Assembly (NCBI RefSeq): GCF_012849215.1
Contig: NZ_CP051682.1
Coordinates: 372,001-436,000, forward strand
DNA length: 64,000 nucleotides
Direction of reading: 5' to 3'
Source: Mucilaginibacter robiniae
GTDB taxonomy: Bacteria > Bacteroidota > Bacteroidia > Sphingobacteriales > Sphingobacteriaceae
Each line of letters begins with the position of its first letter. The stretch's first letter is position 1. Positions 25,600-34,220 of the stretch are shown in pieces. The notes under the pieces are model-generated. The model was not told where the DNA came from. It did no database searches and worked only from the letters and a program-made list of their open reading frames with translations. The translations under genes were made by a program, and so were the position numbers.

Positions 25600-26211
25600 A
25601 TGAAAATAATTGCTATAGGCCGTAACTACGCCGAACATGCTAAAGAACTGAACAACCCGGTACCTACCGTACCTGTCATATTCATGAAGCCTGATACGGC
25701 TTTGTTAAAAGATAACAAGCCTTTTTACTTGCCAGAATTTTCTGAAGATGTACATCATGAAATTGAGCTGGTATTGAAAATCAGCAAAGAAGGTAAGCAC
25801 ATTGCTGAAAAGTACGCTGCCGACTACTTTGACGAAATTGGCTTGGGTATTGACTTTACCGCCCGTGATGTGCAAAGCCGTCATAAAGAAAAAGGCTTAC
25901 CTTGGGAACTAGCTAAGGCTTTCGACCACTCTGCTCCTATCAGTAACTTTGTACCGAAAAGCCAGTTTCAGGATTTATGCAACCTCAACCTTAAACTGGA
26001 TGTAAACGGGCAAACCCGTCAGGACGGCAACACTCGTGATTTATCGTTTTCATATGAGCAGATTATTGCTTTTGTATCTCGCTATATTACCTTGAAAAAA
26101 GGCGACCTTATATTTACCGGCACCCCTGAAGGTGTAGCTAAAGTAAACATAGGTGACCGGTTGGAAGGCTATCTGGAAGGCCAAAAAATGCTTGATTTTT
26201 ACGTAAAATAG
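25600..26211 (+). CDS. Fumarylacetoacetate hydrolase family protein
   Basis: 203-residue FAH-fold protein. Signatures: IAIGRNYAEHAKELNNPVPT at the start and FMKPDTALL, then the metal-binding acids in HHEIELVLKIS and IDFTARDVQ. Members hydrolyse C-C bonds in diketo acids or act as oxaloacetate decarboxylases; the compact size fits the acylpyruvase (FAHD1-like) group. It starts the operon FAH - M23 peptidase - bcp, with gaps of 4 and 5 bp. Confidence 0.93.
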   Translation: MKIIAIGRNYAEHAKELNNPVPTVPVIFMKPDTALLKDNKPFYLPEFSEDVHHEIELVLKISKEGKHIAEKYAADYFDEIGLGIDFTARDVQSRHKEKGLPWELAKAFDHSAPISNFVPKSQFQDLCNLNLKLDVNGQTRQDGNTRDLSFSYEQIIAFVSRYITLKKGDLIFTGTPEGVAKVNIGDRLEGYLEGQKMLDFYVK

Positions 26212-26215
26212 TTGA

Positions 26216-27931
26216 ATGAAGTCAAAAGTATTTAGGGCTTTACTGGGATACCTATGCCTTTCGCTCAACCTGTACGCTCAAGAGCCGATACAAACCCATA
26301 CTTATCCTAAAGATATGTTCTGGTATCCGCTGGATTTACCACCCAGCACGGCCGGTTCATTTGGAGAGCTACGCCCGAGCCATTTCCATTCAGGGCTTGA
26401 TTTTAAAACCAACCAGCGCATTGGGTACCCGGTGCATGCCGCTAATTACGGTTATGTATCGCGCTTACGGGTACAATTAGCTGGCTTTGGCAATGCCGTG
26501 TACCTCACCCATCCGGGTGGTTATACTACGGTGTACGGGCACCTGGATCATTTAAGCCCGGAACTGGCTAAAGCAGTGCGTGCTTATCAGCAACAGCATC
26601 AAAGCTTCGAGGTAGACTTTAAGCTTGATCCTTTCCAGTTCCCGGTTACCAAGGGGCAAGTTATTGCCTGGTCGGGCAATACCGGTGGTTCTGCCGGTCC
26701 GCACCTGCACTTTGAAATACGCGATTCGGCAACCGAGCAAACCATTAACCCACAACTGCTCGGCTTAACTATTCCTGACCATGTTCCGCCTACACTGAAC
26801 AGCATTACTATTTACCACCTGAACGGGCAGCCATTCAGCGAAAAGATTTTGCGGCAGCATTTAAGTATAACGGGAGCAGGTGGTAATTATCACCTTACCC
26901 AACCACAAACGTTGAACCTGAGTGGTGATGTTGGCTTTGGCATTACAGCTACGGATATGAACAGCACATCGTTCAACCGTAATGGCTTGTATTCGCTGGA
27001 GATGAAACTGGATGGGCAAACAGTTTACACCTTTGCGGTTGAACGGTTTGCTTTTGATCAAACTCATGCTATTAATGCATACATTGATTATCCGCAATTT
27101 CAGCTTACCAGAAGCATGATCCAGAAATGCTTTATATTACCGGGCAGCCATATTACTATCTATCCGCAATCGGTAAACCGAGGTATTATGCATTTTAGCG
27201 ATACTTTATTACACGATGTAGAATATGTTGTAAAGGACGTGGCAGGTAACACCTCAACACTCAAATTGAAAGTACAAGCCAGTATCATGAAAGACCGCCC
27301 GGTGTTTAACCCAACAGGTACGCTGTTTCATTACAATACGCCAAACGATTTTAGTACTGATGCTGTTAAAGTGATTGTACCTGTCGGCAATTTGTACGAT
27401 GACCTGGACTTTAACTATGCTACCTTGCCGCAAAAGCCGGGCGCTTATTCGGCCACACATCGTATTCATAACAAATTTACGCCTTTGCACGAGGGTTTTC
27501 AGCTTTGGATTAAGCCCAACAGTAACATAGGCCGCTATGCCGATAAAGCAATCATCTTCAATACAGTTGCCGGTTCGGTAGGCGGTATTTACCAAGATGG
27601 TTACGTTAAAGCCAAACCAGCCAGCTTTGGTGATTTCTATGTTCGTATAGATACCATAGCACCGGTAATTACACCTATTAACATTCACAATGGCAGTAGT
27701 ATGGCTGGTGTACGCAGTATTACGCTGAAAGCCAGTGATAATTTATCGGGCATAAAAAGCTATGTCGGTAAAATTGATGGCGAGTGGGTATTGGTAGAAC
27801 AGGATTATAAAACCCGCATTTACAAGCACACCTTTGATGATGCACTAGCTAAGGGTAAACATACTTTTGAGTTTACTGTTACTGATAACAAAGACAACAC
27901 AAAAACCTACACCGCAGAATTTTACCGATAA
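26216..27931 (+). CDS. M23-family metallopeptidase
   Basis: 571-residue exported peptidase with a signal peptide (cleavage near LYA, residue 21). The LytM/M23 zinc domain is at residues 50-170: H58xxxD62 in HFHSGLD, His109 in TVYGHL and H163xH165 in GPHLHFE. M23 enzymes cut peptidoglycan cross-links. The C-terminal 400 residues are beta-rich, with Ig-like strands (for example TLKASDNLSGIKSYVGKIDG), likely binding cell-envelope partners. All zinc ligands are present, so it should be active. The second gene of a three-gene operon. Confidence 0.93.
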   Translation: MKSKVFRALLGYLCLSLNLYAQEPIQTHTYPKDMFWYPLDLPPSTAGSFGELRPSHFHSGLDFKTNQRIGYPVHAANYGYVSRLRVQLAGFGNAVYLTHPGGYTTVYGHLDHLSPELAKAVRAYQQQHQSFEVDFKLDPFQFPVTKGQVIAWSGNTGGSAGPHLHFEIRDSATEQTINPQLLGLTIPDHVPPTLNSITIYHLNGQPFSEKILRQHLSITGAGGNYHLTQPQTLNLSGDVGFGITATDMNSTSFNRNGLYSLEMKLDGQTVYTFAVERFAFDQTHAINAYIDYPQFQLTRSMIQKCFILPGSHITIYPQSVNRGIMHFSDTLLHDVEYVVKDVAGNTSTLKLKVQASIMKDRPVFNPTGTLFHYNTPNDFSTDAVKVIVPVGNLYDDLDFNYATLPQKPGAYSATHRIHNKFTPLHEGFQLWIKPNSNIGRYADKAIIFNTVAGSVGGIYQDGYVKAKPASFGDFYVRIDTIAPVITPINIHNGSSMAGVRSITLKASDNLSGIKSYVGKIDGEWVLVEQDYKTRIYKHTFDDALAKGKHTFEFTVTDNKDNTKTYTAEFYR

Positions 27932-27936
27932 GTACT

Positions 27937-28404
27937 ATGGCCACAATATTAAAAGAAGGCGACCAAGCCCCAAACTTTACCGCTACCGACCAGAATGGCA
28001 AAACCATTTCGTTATCTGATTACCTGGGTAAGACCGTAATATTATATTTTTACCCGAAAGATGACACACCTGGTTGCACAGCAGAGGCTTGCGATTTTCG
28101 AGATAATTATCAATCATTAGCTTCATTGGGTTATGAAGTAATTGGCGTAAGCACCGATGATGAAAAATCGCACAAAAAGTTTGAAACCAAATACAACCTT
28201 CCTTTTGTACTCATAGCTGATAACGACCAGCAGATTGTGAACCAGTATGGCGTTTGGGTAGAAAAAAACATGTACGGTAAAAAGTATATGGGTACTGCAC
28301 GCACTACCTTTATTATCAATCCGGAAGGAGTAATCAGTAAAGTTCTTGAAAAGGTAGATACTAAGAATGCTTCACAGCAGGTTTTAAGCTTGTTGCAGGC
28401 ATAG
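27937..28404 (+). CDS. bcp: Thioredoxin-dependent peroxiredoxin (BCP)
   Basis: 155-residue thiol peroxidase of the BCP/PrxQ type. Peroxidatic Cys47 and resolving Cys52 appear as TPGCTAEACDFRD, the i+5 spacing of atypical 2-Cys enzymes, after FYPKDD. It reduces H2O2 and organic hydroperoxides using thioredoxin; trxA is at 38.0 kb in this window. It begins 5 bp after the M23 gene and ends the operon. A GC-rich imperfect inverted repeat (GCCCG ... CGGGC, about 28447-28463) follows and could act as weak terminator. Confidence 0.95.
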   Translation: MATILKEGDQAPNFTATDQNGKTISLSDYLGKTVILYFYPKDDTPGCTAEACDFRDNYQSLASLGYEVIGVSTDDEKSHKKFETKYNLPFVLIADNDQQIVNQYGVWVEKNMYGKKYMGTARTTFIINPEGVISKVLEKVDTKNASQQVLSLLQA

Positions 28405-28495
28405 CTTACAAATTAATTATTATACTTATTTTCGCAAAATATTGCGGGCCCGTTAAACCCGGGCTGTAAAAATTCATCAAATATTCGCCGCATCG

Positions 28496-29050
28496 ATGTC
28501 AGCACAGGTTAGTGATACCGAAATACTCAGTAAGTTCCAGGACGAGAAAACCCGGAACCAGGCATTTAGCTTGTTACTGAAAAAATATCAGCAAAAAATT
28601 TACTGGCATGTGCGCCGTATGGTGATTAACCATGACGATGCTGACGACCTGGTACAAGACATATTTGTAAAAGTATGGAAGAACCTGCCAGGTTTTCGCA
28701 GTGATGCCCAGCTTTACACTTGGATGTACCGCATAGCCACCAATGAGTGTATTACTTTTCTGAACAAAAAGAAACAGAAAAATAATGTACCGCTAGATGA
28801 TGTAGCTTATGAATTGTCTGAATCATTAGCCGATTCAACTTACTTTAACGGCGATAAGATACAGATGAAACTACAGCAGGCATTGTTAACCCTGCCCGAA
28901 AAACAACGGCTGGTATTCAACATGAAGTACTACGATGAAATGAAGTACGAAGAAATATCAGAAGTGTTGGGCACCAGTGTTGGGGCATTAAAAGCCTCGT
29001 TTCATTTGGCTGTGAAAAAAATTGAGGCATTTTTAATAGAGAAAGATTAG
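28496..29050 (+). CDS. ECF-type RNA polymerase sigma factor
   Basis: 184-residue sigma-70 factor with only regions 2 and 4. Region 2 (about 25-95) shows HDDADDLVQDIFVKVWKNLP and YTWMYRIATNECITFLN; region 4 (about 125-180) shows LPEKQRLVFNMKYYDEMKYE and VLGTSVGALKASFHLAVKKI. It is followed by a four-repeat membrane protein and a small periplasmic CpxP-like protein, which together look like sigma factor, anti-sigma-like partner and sensor. It should thus direct an envelope-stress type regulon, by inference from the arrangement. Confidence 0.95.
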   Translation: MSAQVSDTEILSKFQDEKTRNQAFSLLLKKYQQKIYWHVRRMVINHDDADDLVQDIFVKVWKNLPGFRSDAQLYTWMYRIATNECITFLNKKKQKNNVPLDDVAYELSESLADSTYFNGDKIQMKLQQALLTLPEKQRLVFNMKYYDEMKYEEISEVLGTSVGALKASFHLAVKKIEAFLIEKD

Positions 29051-29105
29051 AAATTTTCTAATATTGAATTAAACCTTAACCGAATAACGCTATCTAACAA
29101 GAGAT

Positions 29106-29840
29106 ATGGAAATCGATATGGATAACAAAGAATGGCCGGACGATGGAGCATGGCTTAAAGGGGTTAACGCTGGTAACCCGTTTACAGTGCCTGCCGGTTA
29201 CTTTGATGATTTAAGCCAGCGAATACTATCATATGTTCAATTAGAGGATTTAAAACAGGCTGATGCCGCAGAAGGATTTACAGTTCCGGAAAACTACTTT
29301 ACTGAATTAACCAACAATATTGAAAGCAGGATTGCTATAGAGGAAATGCTGGAAGGCAAACCTCATGGCCATACTGTGCCCGATTTGTATTTTGAACAAT
29401 TAGAAGAGCAGATTAGCAGCCGCATTCAGCTGGAAGAAATGGCCGACGTTCATACCAATGCTTTTACCGTACCTGATGAATATTTCAATCAGTTAAGTGA
29501 AAGTATACTGCAAAAAACAGTTGAGCACGACAACCAGCTTAAACGAAGTGTAATCAGGAAGCTTTACAGCTCGGCAGCATTTAAGTATGCTACGGCAGCA
29601 TGTATTGTGCTGATTGCAGGTGTAGGTATATTTGTAACACAAACCAACAAGCCGCAAGCAGATCATAGCCAATCTTACCTGCATCAGCAGTTGATGCAAA
29701 TACCTACTTCTGATATCAGATCTTACCTGCAAACACAAACCGATGCCAATGATCTGGAACATACGGTAGCAAGTGAGGGTACTGATTTTAATGATGCTAA
29801 TTTGCAGAATGCTTTACAAGATGAACTGGAAACACAATAA
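29106..29840 (+). CDS. Membrane protein with four FTVPxxYFxxL repeats
   Basis: 244-residue protein with one membrane helix (about residues 160-177, YATAACIVLIAGVGIFVT). The N-terminal, presumably cytoplasmic part consists of four near-regular repeats of 31-32 residues, each opening with FTVP (HTVP in the third) and then a YF pair: FTVPAGYFDDL (26), FTVPENYFTEL (58), HTVPDLYFEQL (89), FTVPDEYFNQL (120). The C-terminal 65 residues would be periplasmic. No known anti-sigma domain (zinc-finger ZAS or FecR) is seen. Topology and place between sigma factor and periplasmic sensor suggest an anti-sigma role, which is inference. Confidence 0.82.
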   Translation: MEIDMDNKEWPDDGAWLKGVNAGNPFTVPAGYFDDLSQRILSYVQLEDLKQADAAEGFTVPENYFTELTNNIESRIAIEEMLEGKPHGHTVPDLYFEQLEEQISSRIQLEEMADVHTNAFTVPDEYFNQLSESILQKTVEHDNQLKRSVIRKLYSSAAFKYATAACIVLIAGVGIFVTQTNKPQADHSQSYLHQQLMQIPTSDIRSYLQTQTDANDLEHTVASEGTDFNDANLQNALQDELETQ

Positions 29841-30348
29841 TACGTCCCGAATTGCGCCGCTAATCAGGCAAGTGCTTGTTTTTATATTTGTGTGTACCAG
29901 CTTTGAAGCGTTTTGTCAGTTTGGTGGTCCGCCAGCCAGTTTCAGGGATAACCGCATGAACCGGATGGAGCGCCCTAACCGTAGCATGGCGCCAGCTCGC
30001 CGTATAGAAGCTTATAAAGAAGGCTACATGAACTTAAAGCTAGGCATGTCGCCCGAACAAGCGCAACGATTTTGGCCCGTGTACAGGCAGTATGAGGCCG
30101 AAATCAGGACTACGCTGATGCTAAAACGTCAAAACAACTCCAATAGCCAGCCTAACGGACGCGAGCAGCTAGACCGTGAAGCCTACTATGACCAGAAGTT
30201 GGTAGATATACGCAGGCATTACACGGAAGAGTTTTTACGAATACTGCCTCCGCAGAAAGTAAGCTTGATTTATAAAAGCGAGCGGGAGTTTAAAGATGAG
30301 CTGATCAGACAGTTGGGTGAACGTCCTGACTCTGGTAACCCCTACTAA
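29821..30348 (+). CDS. Periplasmic CpxP/Spy-like sensor of ECF sigma factor
   Basis: 175-residue exported protein. A signal sequence covers residues 12-32 (LIRQVLVFIFVCTSFEAF). The mature part is helical and basic, with MNLKLGMSPEQAQRFWPVYR resembling the LTxxQ segment of CpxP and Spy chaperones, then RREFLRILPPQK-like helices. In Bacteroidota such proteins are often annotated as sensors of ECF sigma factors. The start ATG (29821) overlaps the preceding gene by 20 bp; an upstream open stretch from 29773 is not needed. A clear terminator follows. Confidence 0.82.
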   Translation: MNWKHNNTSRIAPLIRQVLVFIFVCTSFEAFCQFGGPPASFRDNRMNRMERPNRSMAPARRIEAYKEGYMNLKLGMSPEQAQRFWPVYRQYEAEIRTTLMLKRQNNSNSQPNGREQLDREAYYDQKLVDIRRHYTEEFLRILPPQKVSLIYKSEREFKDELIRQLGERPDSGNPY

Positions 30349-30368
30349 GATATGATAGTATTTTGAAC

Positions 30369-30400
30369 AAGGCTTGCCTTATACTGGCAAGCCTTTTTTA
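30369..30400 (+). terminator. Terminator of the sigma-factor operon
   Basis: 8-bp stem GGCTTGCC / GGCAAGCC (30371-30378 and 30386-30393), loop of 7, then T6 A T5. The end of the T-run also forms a TATTTTTG promoter box for the next gene. Confidence 0.92.
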
Positions 30401-30406
30401 TTTTTG
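30399..30406 (+). promoter_or_regulatory. Possible -7 box of the aminotransferase gene
   Basis: TATTTTTG, ending 4 bp before the ATG at 30411 and overlapping the T-run of the preceding terminator. Confidence 0.4.
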
Positions 30407-30410
30407 TACC

Positions 30411-31601
30411 ATGTTAACCTTACGCCAGCTTTTTTTAAATAACAATGCCCAAACTACTGATTTCCCGCTTTTGCTGGAATTTGAACGAGCAGAAGGCATC
30501 AACCTGTACAATACAGAAGGGAAAGCCTATATTGATTTAATATCTGGCATTGGCGTAAGCAACATTGGTCACAGCAACCCGGCTGTAATTGATGCAATAA
30601 AACAACAGTTGGATAAGTACATGCACCTAATGGTGTATGGCGAATATGTACAAACCCCACAGGTACGCTTTGCTGAAAAGCTGGTATCGTTACTACCAGA
30701 AACACTGCAATCTGTTTATTTTACCAACTCGGGCACTGAAGCGGTAGAAGGCGCTATGAAACTGGCGAAGCGCTTTACCGGAAGGCAACAAATTATTGCT
30801 TGTCATAACGCTTATCATGGCAGTACGCAAGGCGCTTTGAGCATTATGGGCAATGAAGATTTTAAGCAGGCTTATCGCCCTTTATTGCCGGGCATACAGT
30901 TTGTTCATTTCAACAATCAAGAAGATTTAAGTAAAATTACCCGACAAACAGCCTGTGTGATTATAGAAACCATACAAGGTGAAGCTGGCATACGTGTACC
31001 TGATACTGACTACCTGCAAGCCTTACGTCAGCGTTGTTATGAAACAGGCACCTTGTTGATACTGGATGAAAACCAGACTGCATTCGGCCGTACAGGAACT
31101 CTGTTTGCCTTTGAAGGCTTTGGCATTGTACCCGACATATTGGTGTTAGGTAAAGCTTTGGGAGGCGGTATGCCGTTGGGTGCATTTGTGGCCTCTACTG
31201 AAATTATGGGAGCGTTAAAGAACAACCCTATACTAGGTCACATCACTACCTTTGGCGGCCACCCGGTATGTTGTGCTTCAGGCTTAGCATCGCTGGAGGT
31301 ATTATTAAATGATAACCTGGTTGAACAGGTAGCCAGCAAAGAGGCTTTGTTTAAAGAACGCTTGAACCATCCGGCTATTAAACAAATACGTGGTAAGGGC
31401 CTGATGCTGGCTGCCGAACTCGAAAGCTTTGAGTTCAACAAAAAGGTAATTGACCGCTGTATTGAACAAGGTGTAATTACCGATTGGTTTTTGCATTGCA
31501 GCAACTCCATGCGCATTGCTCCTCCCTTAATCATCAATCAGCAGCAGATTGAACAAGCCTGTAGCATTATTACAGAAGCTATAGAATATTGCCTTACCTA
31601 A
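30411..31601 (+). CDS. Class III (acetylornithine/GABA-type) aminotransferase
   Basis: 396-residue PLP-dependent aminotransferase. PLP residues: Gly-Thr-Glu at 108-110 (NSGTEAVEGAMKLA), Asp219 (LILDENQTAFGRTG) and Lys248 (LGKALGGGMPLGAF). The fold is that of acetylornithine, ornithine and GABA transaminases; the substrate cannot be set from sequence and no arginine or GABA genes are near. The DEVQTG motif is DENQTA here. The frame is open from 30363, but that would run across a terminator, so I start at the ATG at 30411. Confidence 0.93.
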   Translation: MLTLRQLFLNNNAQTTDFPLLLEFERAEGINLYNTEGKAYIDLISGIGVSNIGHSNPAVIDAIKQQLDKYMHLMVYGEYVQTPQVRFAEKLVSLLPETLQSVYFTNSGTEAVEGAMKLAKRFTGRQQIIACHNAYHGSTQGALSIMGNEDFKQAYRPLLPGIQFVHFNNQEDLSKITRQTACVIIETIQGEAGIRVPDTDYLQALRQRCYETGTLLILDENQTAFGRTGTLFAFEGFGIVPDILVLGKALGGGMPLGAFVASTEIMGALKNNPILGHITTFGGHPVCCASGLASLEVLLNDNLVEQVASKEALFKERLNHPAIKQIRGKGLMLAAELESFEFNKKVIDRCIEQGVITDWFLHCSNSMRIAPPLIINQQQIEQACSIITEAIEYCLT

Positions 31602-31943
31602 GACACGTTTTATTAGCTGTAATAAATGTATTTATCTAATTCTAATTTCATTCTCTTTAATGAAATTCATAGCCTTTTACCATCACCGTTAAACAAATAG
31701 TAACAAAGTAATTTATTTGCTGTAAAGCATCTAAACAACTGTACTAGGCTATTCTGCAAATTTGGTATAGTTTATGCGTATATATGTGCAATAATTGCTC
31801 AATAGTGATTTAGCGCACCAGATAAAAGATTTTCAAAATAGCACTGGCCTTTTTTTTAGTCATTAGTGTATTTCTACTACACACTTTATCTGCTCATCTA
31901 TCCATTAGCTAATTACTGTTACCTAAAAGAACATAAACTTACA
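31602..31943. other. 342-bp spacer before the carbohydrate island
   Basis: AT-rich, no gene seen. A perfect 9-bp inverted repeat (AATTTCATT / AATGAAATT, 31644-31667, loop CTCTTT) lies 43 bp after the aminotransferase stop and may be a weak terminator. No clear TAnnTTTG box precedes the glycosyltransferase ATG. Confidence 0.5.
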
Positions 31944-34220
31944 ATGAAAATAGCGTATATCTCAACGTATCCTCCGCGTGAATGCGGACTTGCAACCTTC
32001 AATCAGAATGTAATGCGAGCCATTAATGCCAATTTTCCTGAAAGAAAGTCGGCTTTAGAAGGTGGCTATGTAGTAGCCATTAATGATTCGGATAGTGTGC
32101 AGGCGTATGAGTATCCGCCAGAGGTTAAATATATTATCCGCCAAAACCACCAGAAAGATTATATTCAGGCAGCTAATTACGTTAATACCAGTGATGTGGA
32201 TGCTTGTATTTTGGAGCATGAGTTTGGTATTTACGGCGGCGAAAGCGGTATTTATATACTGCCTTTGCTTAATCGTTTAGAAAAACCTCTGATCTCTATT
32301 TTACACACTATACTACGTGAGCCTAGCTACGTACAAAAGCTTATTATCCGTGAAATTGCCGAGCAGTCAGCAAAAATCATTGTAATGAGCAAACGTGCTG
32401 TTGAATTTCTAACTACCATTTATGAAATTCCAGCCGAAAAAATACAGATTATTGAACATGGTGTGCCTGATTTAGAAGCACCTGCCAATAACCCGGTTAA
32501 AAAGCTATCCGCATTTAAAAACCGTAAAGTGCTATTAACTTTTGGCTTACTAAGCCGTAACAAAGGTTTAGAAGTAGTTATTAAAGCTTTACCTAAAATT
32601 GTAGAAAAGCATCCAGACGTGATGTATGTGATATTAGGTAATACCCACCCTGGTATAGTAAAACATTCGGGCGAAGAATACCGTGATTATTTAAAATTGT
32701 TAGCTTCACAGCTAAAGGTTTCTAATAACTTAACCTTCATTAACAAATTTGTAACTGAAGAAGAATTAATGGATTACCTGACTGCAGCAGCAGTATATGT
32801 AACGCCATATCATAATGAAGCCCAAATCACCAGCGGAACTTTATCATACGCAGTAGGTGCTGGTGCAGCTGTAGTATCAACCCCATATTGGCATGCTACT
32901 GAGCTGTTAGATGACAACCGCGGCCGCTTGTTTGACTTTAAAGATCATGAGGCACTGGCTAATACCATCAATGAGCTTTTTGATGATGAAGCAGCTATGC
33001 AAACCTTGAAGCAAAATGCTTATGAATATGGTTTGCACCTGCGCTGGCCAGTTATAGGTTCTGAGTTTATTAAAGTAGCTCAGGAAGCCAGCAACAAACA
33101 TGATTTCAGAGATAAAATTTTACGCAACAGCATTGTTGACCCCGAAATTATGCCAAAATTCAGCTTGGCGCACATACTGCGCTTAACCGATGATACTGGT
33201 ATCGTACAACATGCTAAATACGGTATACCTAACCTAAAAGAAGGTTATTGCCTGGATGATAATGCCCGTGCCTTAATTATGGCATTGATGGCTTATCAAC
33301 GTAATAAAAGCCCGGAAGCTTTTAAATTGCTGCCCATCTACTTAAGCTACATTCACTACATGCAAACGGATGATGGTAACTTCCGTAACTTCCTGAGCTT
33401 TGATCGCCGTTACTTAGACGACATTGGCTCTGAAGATTCTTTCGGACGCACTATATGGTCTTTAGGTTATCTGATTGGCTGCGCTGCCAGCAATTCTTAC
33501 CGTGAGTTTGCGTTAGAGCTATTCCATCGTTCATTTACGCACTTCAAAGCGTTAAAACATATCCGGGGCATGGCTAATACCGTTATTGGTATATCACTGT
33601 ATTTGGAAGCAGTGCCATCTGATGAAGGTATGATTAAAGAACTCATCCGCTTAACACAGCCACTGGTTGAAGCTTATGAAAAAACAGCTACGCCGGATTG
33701 GCAATGGTTTGAGGAGATGATGACCTACGACAACGCAATATTACCTTTAGCCTTACTGCATTCTTGCAGTATAACCGGTAACGAAGAGGTAAAGCGTATT
33801 GCATTAGAAAGCATGGCTTTCCTAGATAAGCTTACCTTATCAAACGGTTATTTGAGCCCTGTTGGTAATGATGGCTGGTATTATCGTGGTGGTACCTTCC
33901 CTACTTACGATCAGCAAGCGATAGAAACCATGGCCATGGTATTGATGCATTTCAAAGCGTATGAAACCTTCAGACAGCCTGAGTATATTGAGAAAATGTT
34001 CTTGAGCTATAAATGGTTCTTGGGCGAAAATACCTTGCGTGCACCACTGTATGACCATGAAACTAAAGGTTGCTGCGATGGTTTACTACCAACTGGCATA
34101 AACCGTAACCAGGGTGCCGAAAGTACATTGGCTTACATGATATCGCACCTTACTGTGTTGAAAGCTTTTGAGCTGGAATACGAATATAACAAGTACGGCC
34201 AAGGTCTTGAAGTTTGCTAA
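31944..34220 (+). CDS. GT4 glycosyltransferase fused to alpha-helical glycosidase-like domain
   Basis: 758-residue two-part protein. Residues 1-385 are a GT-B fold GT4 retaining glycosyltransferase: KIAYISTYPPRECGLATFN at the start, LLTFGLLSRNKGLEVVIKAL, and the donor-binding YVTPYHNEAQITSGTLSYAV region. Residues about 410-758 resemble an (alpha/alpha)-barrel of the glycoside hydrolase or lyase type: GYCLDDNARALIMALMAYQR, DSFGRTIWSLGYLIG, and paired acids such as WQWFEEMMTYDNAILPLALL. I start at the ATG at 31944, not at the open frame from 31866. The stop codon TAA is directly followed by the ATG of the next GT4 gene, so both are one operon. Confidence 0.85.
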   Translation: MKIAYISTYPPRECGLATFNQNVMRAINANFPERKSALEGGYVVAINDSDSVQAYEYPPEVKYIIRQNHQKDYIQAANYVNTSDVDACILEHEFGIYGGESGIYILPLLNRLEKPLISILHTILREPSYVQKLIIREIAEQSAKIIVMSKRAVEFLTTIYEIPAEKIQIIEHGVPDLEAPANNPVKKLSAFKNRKVLLTFGLLSRNKGLEVVIKALPKIVEKHPDVMYVILGNTHPGIVKHSGEEYRDYLKLLASQLKVSNNLTFINKFVTEEELMDYLTAAAVYVTPYHNEAQITSGTLSYAVGAGAAVVSTPYWHATELLDDNRGRLFDFKDHEALANTINELFDDEAAMQTLKQNAYEYGLHLRWPVIGSEFIKVAQEASNKHDFRDKILRNSIVDPEIMPKFSLAHILRLTDDTGIVQHAKYGIPNLKEGYCLDDNARALIMALMAYQRNKSPEAFKLLPIYLSYIHYMQTDDGNFRNFLSFDRRYLDDIGSEDSFGRTIWSLGYLIGCAASNSYREFALELFHRSFTHFKALKHIRGMANTVIGISLYLEAVPSDEGMIKELIRLTQPLVEAYEKTATPDWQWFEEMMTYDNAILPLALLHSCSITGNEEVKRIALESMAFLDKLTLSNGYLSPVGNDGWYYRGGTFPTYDQQAIETMAMVLMHFKAYETFRQPEYIEKMFLSYKWFLGENTLRAPLYDHETKGCCDGLLPTGINRNQGAESTLAYMISHLTVLKAFELEYEYNKYGQGLEVC

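Noticed and set aside
29773..29820. Earlier start for the CpxP-like sensor
   Set aside because: It would extend the overlap with the repeat protein and spoil the signal peptide; the ATG at 29821 gives a normal export signal.
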